A program made the position numbers and the translations under genes. This document shows positions 59,701 to 64,000 of a stretch of 64,000 bases of DNA, piece by piece. Below the pieces are notes generated by a model that did not search any database, was not told the origin of the DNA, and saw only the letters and a list, made by a program, of their open reading frames with translations. Location: assembly GCA_011009095.1 (NCBI GenBank), contig VTPC01091011.1:1-64000 (forward strand), in the 5' to 3' direction. The first letter of the stretch is position 1; every line of letters starts with the position of its first letter. This stretch comes from Ignelater luminosus. Taxonomy: Eukaryota > Arthropoda > Insecta > Coleoptera > Elateridae.

Positions 59701-62700
59701 GGGTTCGAAAGATCCGAATCTTGCTTATATCTATTGTTTGCACTCAAAATAGGGATATATTTGATCCAAATGGTAGAACGGATAGGATTTTCTTATCTTT
59801 CTTCAGCTTGTAGTTTCCAACTTTTAAGGTTTAATGGTTCGTCAGTAGGTATGCGTTACCTTATAATTTTTTGTCGTAATATTTTCTGTGCTCTAAATCT
59901 ATTTAGAATCTAGCAAAGATTACCAATCTAGGGTTAGGCCAGGCTTACCTTTAGAACTGTTTAGGCTTGTCGGCACAAGGTTCTTTCGCTTTTCATTTAC
60001 TTGCAGAAGAAATCCAAGGTGGGAAAACTTTGAGTCGCAGAGCGGTAAGGGTAGCTTTTTTTTCTCTCTCGTTCTTCATCACAGGTAATTATTCTAATAG
60101 AATTATGTGCAAACAATACAATGACTAATCTTCTTATTGCGCTTATATTGCAGTGTATTATTCATTCACAGGTCACAATTCTATGACCTCATCACTATAA
60201 GATTAACGAGTTTGGTTTTGCTCCTTGTGGTTTGGTTTTACTTAGCTTGCTGCAATTAGACTGCGTGAAGTCCGATGCATTTTCCATATAATTCAGCCAA
60301 TTAACCAGATCTTATGGTTTAGTGCACAGAATGGCATGAATTTGGTCGCATTCTGGACATGATCGTTGCGATTTTTTTCTTGCTCGAAGACATAAACGAA
60401 TCTAGTCGGTCAACCTTCTCTTTGGATTTGTGCAAGTATGAGTTATCCCAAACCTTGAACAAAACCGCACCAAATTTCTTTCTTTTAGTGATCTATGACC
60501 TAGTAAATTATGCTCTGCGCAAAGCTGGCTTACAAATGCGTGCTGACCAACACTGTCAAATCGAGTCAAGTAAATAATAAATATTATAAATAAATAAGAT
60601 TTGCAAAGAAATAAAAGAGTTTATTGGGTTTCCTTAAAATGGTTGCATGTAAAATGTACGTACTAGCATAACTAAGTGGAGTCAAGGTGTTTTCTTTCTT
60701 CATTTCTTGATAAGGCTTTTACTTCATTGTGTGTAAATTAACAGTTTGATATCTTTTAACGTTTACAGCTTTGTACTACTTGTATACAGCATATTTGTAT
60801 ACAGAACTTGGCTATTAGTCAGTAGGCAAATTGACTCTAATCTGATTCGACCTAATTGTCAACTTGCCAAACTCTTGGAGAAGGAACCAATCAGACATAT
60901 CAGATAACTAATCTAGTTGGGTAAGTGTCATGGTCAAAATCTCAGTAAGTTGCTTGTCAAAAATTGTATTAAGTATATTTTTGACTATTATTATCGCAGA
61001 CTTTTTCTGATCTACAAGAAGAGCTATTACATGATAGTTCAAGTACCTTGCTATAATACTGTCATTTTCTTGCCAAACCAACTTGGGGAGTCAGATTGCC
61101 AAAGAACTCGGATGTCTGGTATAAGTACAGCATACCCTAAAACGAGTCAAAGAAAAGTTTGTAACCAAGTTACTGCTTGCAGAGACGTTGGCAATCTCTT
61201 TGTGGGTCGCAACTCCAAGCTCTGATACGTTAAGAAACAAAGAACCTTAGTAGTTCTACATTTGATTGGGATTCCGAGACTTACTGAACACACGATATAA
61301 AGATTCTAAGTCAATAAAAAAACTAAAAGCAACATGTACATGTAAGAAAAATAAACCGCGTTTTTGTCTTTTCCCTTGATTGGTAGTAAAACCCTCAATT
61401 GCTGCCTTAATTATTAAATGGAATTTAACCAACCTGGTGAAAATAAAAAAGTTAAAATCAATGACTCGTATGACACCCTCTTAGCTAGAAGTACTTGAAT
61501 TGTTTTTAAGATCCAAATGCAAGAACTAAAATTGATCAAAAATCAAACTTTACTATTGTGACAGATGTTCAAATTGGTCATTCTGAAATGAAAATAAACT
61601 AGTAAACCTTAAGTAGCGAGAAAAAGTCTATTCGACTTTTATTCAATGCATCTTTAGAAAGCAGTTGTCGGTAAGAAAGTCCCTCTATTTATGTGACCAA
61701 CATATAAGAAACTGATTAAGAATTAACTTGTCGTTTAACTTCCTTAAAGTGCCGATTTACATCTCATATTCAGACTTGGAAGAATGATGGTCAGAAAGAT
61801 TACACCCAAGAAAATAGGATACACAGATTTGGGCATGTTTTATGATTTCAAAATGTTATTTCTCAGTTTTGGCAGCAAAATGATTTCCAATCTTCGTCTT
61901 CTAACTATTGAAAAACTTAGAAAGAAGCTGAAGTTCGATTCTCAACATGAACTCCAGGCGTACAGTAAGCAATGTAAGTGGGCCACAATCAAGAAAGCTG
62001 ATTAACATGCTTAGTTATTCATTATAGTCTTTATAAAAACGACAGTTTTATATTTTCTAATAAAGTTTTTGACATCAAAAAAGTCATTTTAATTTTCTAT
62101 TAATTTGCACACTTAACATTCATTGAACAAAAATGAGAAAATTAAAAGCCTGCTTGATAATACCAAAGCATTAGAAAGGAATATTAAGACACTCAAAGTT
62201 TTTTGCTTGATAAGGAACGTGCAAGCATTCAATGTCTTCTTTCTTCTGCATTTTTCTTTGAAATGACTTATTACCAAAAGCAAGGAAATGTTAATTGCCG
62301 AAAAAAAAAAATTTAAGAAAATGAAAACTGCTCAAGGATTACTTATAAGGAGAATTGGAATTGTAGGCAAGGTGCATATTTCAAATATTCAAGACACTTC
62401 AGTTTTAAGAAGAGATTTTCAACGATTACAGCAACTAAAATGTCTTGTTTCTTGAATTTCACATAAGTAGCTGTTTTTAAAAATGCTTTTGCCTACTTTA
62501 GCTTTTTTCCCTACTCTTTAATAATTCATCATTGTTCTGAACTTTATGTTTCTAGCAAAAAGCTTTTCTAGGCTTCCAAATTTCTATATTTATAAATGCC
62601 AAATTTAAATTTGAAATATAACAGGCTTTTTTCAGAAGTTTTAGTGCTGTTCAGGCTCTTATTTTCAGTTTGCTTGGGTCCAAGATTCCCAGTTCCATTT

Positions 62701-64000
62701 ATAAGTATCTCTAAAACAAAGGTAGGACATTACTAATCTAATTAAACTTAATATCAACTATTATCAATGTTGCTATATTACAGTAATTCCATATAACTGT
62801 TTACTCTTATATAGAAATCCAGCATATCAGTATCCAAGATTAATAGCTTCAGAGCCTAATAAGTTTAGGTTTTATTTACAACACAAAGGAATGTAGCACT
62901 ACTGTTTTTACAAAGTACAAATAGCAGTTTTTGATGTTAATCATAGTTTGGATAGTGACTGTTAGGTAGTATGTGGTGCCCAAACTGCCTAAACCGCGTC
63001 TTCTTCAATTGCCTAACGTATAATTATTGTTTTGGAAAGATTCTGACCGATATTTCTCTAATTCCACTTGGACCAAGCTTCATAATCTATATAACTTTTT
63101 CTAACAAGATATGTGTTTCTTTTCGTCGGCTTTAGTCGATTCGCAATAACCCAATAGATTCTCACTTAAGATTAAATCTGAACTGTATGGGGAAATGATT
63201 CTAAAATGCAGATAATTTTAAAAACAAGAAAGAGAGTTAGAGATGTAATGTAAAAAAGTAACAAACATTAATGGACAACAGACTTCTTTCATGTTCGGCA
63301 ATGAAAAATTCAAAATGAAAACGTTTTTAAATCCTGGTGGTTTCTGCATCTTTAATTAAATCCCAATGTTACATTTCAGTCATTTTTTTATCCGTATCTC
63401 GTTTAAAGGTACAAACAATGATTTTTTTAGCAACATCGGAAAATCCAATCGAGAACACATGGGTTAAAAATTCGTGAAGCAATTATATTTTGAATAATTA
63501 CCCTTTGACTAATTCTAAGATCTAATTAGGAAGTCTAAAAATAAAATTCTATGATATAGAGTAATCCTCTGTAGCAAAATAAATGTTCTGAATTAAAGCA
63601 AAACTAATTTCTAGGTCTGTTACCCTTACTTCAAAGTGAGGAACTTTTTTTATCTCGAACTTTGTCTAAATTTCATTTAGAAATTAAAGAATGCAGTCGT
63701 TGGTAATTATTCTTTTAGTATTTAATTGGACGAAAGGGTTCGAGAGAATTATTTTTTCTCATTTCTAAGAATTTTAGGGTTCGTCCCCTACTTTCAAATG
63801 ATGGCTTGTTTAAAGCAATACAAGTGTAAATTAGGGACGTTTTCCAAGTGATTTAAAATATCGCCGCAAGTTTGGACTCGAATGAAGCGATTATATCAAT
63901 TTAAAAGTATAAACTCGCTCGGAGCGTATTCTTTTAATTGTATTCATATAGCCGTTTACAAGATGGTTGTCTAATAAAACTTTCCTGTAAATTCATTACG
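59701..64000. other. AT-rich non-coding stretch
   Basis: Nothing can be named. An ATG-started 73-codon frame at 61784-62005 (with IEKLRKKLKFDSQHELQAYS) is followed by AATAAA at 62059, but codon content and neighbours give no further support. Open frames at 60359-60577 and 60917-61225 lack motifs. Confidence 0.35.

Noticed and set aside
59690-59730. GGTTCGAA-like T-loop as a tRNA gene
   Set aside because: No cloverleaf arms can be folded around it, and it overlaps the end of an RT remnant.
1-64000. CRISPR array, rRNA genes or a prokaryotic operon structure
   Set aside because: No spaced direct repeats of suitable size, no rRNA-like blocks, no closely packed genes or Shine-Dalgarno-led frames anywhere in the window.

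Overview
This is an AT-rich eukaryotic window, almost certainly from an insect and plausibly a beetle or another species with a large, repeat-rich genome. That placing is an inference from the mix of repeat families: mariner, piggyBac, BED-type hAT, Jockey, RTE, Ty3/gypsy and a multicopy insect FEN-like family. No conserved host gene, rRNA, tRNA or CRISPR array is recognisable. The window is mainly intergenic or intronic sequence that has been colonised repeatedly by transposable elements of very different ages.

Layout. At 1.9-4.2 kb an RTE-like reverse-transcriptase fragment is split by a hAT element whose ends and 8-bp target duplication can still be read. At 8.1-10.8 kb there is a decayed gene of a multicopy FEN-like/Cys-rich family, with inverted repeats on both sides. 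At 12.2-14.1 kb lie two Jockey fragments on the minus strand. At 15.6-17.7 kb there is an RTE-type retrotransposon with endonuclease, RT and an AAG-rich 3' tail. At about 18.05-18.74 kb a second FEN-like fragment lies on the minus strand. At 19.99-21.25 kb there is an almost intact mariner broken by one extra A. At 30.39-32.49 kb a young, short LTR element with no pol encodes a coiled-coil ORF. At 32.5-33.0 kb there is a MITE. At 34.1-35.74 kb two truncated hAT pieces face each other. At 35.89-39.47 kb a piggyBac element has been hit by three independent MITEs (Tigger-like, hAT and Tc1/mariner-like). At 47.3-49.1 kb a Ty3/gypsy pol remnant lies on the minus strand. At 52.74-54.15 kb a two-exon DDE transposase gene with an open reading frame and an intact DDE triad lies on the minus strand; it is the only undamaged protein-coding transposase here. 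At 59.4-59.7 kb there is another RT scrap.

Possible host signals are few. A GC-rich patch at 29.75-29.96 kb looks, on the minus strand, like a TATA box, 5' UTR, start codon and consensus splice donor. Small GC-rich patches at 6.2 and 23.2 kb, and larger GC-elevated blocks at 24.9-26.1 and 54.6-57.3 kb, have no assignable product.

The most rewarding items are the intact spliced DDE gene, the piggyBac with a repeated 16-bp palindrome and three nested MITEs, the FEN-like gene between inverted repeats, and the compact LTR element with a 372-codon open frame. Protein-family names come from recalled motif patterns, not from a search.
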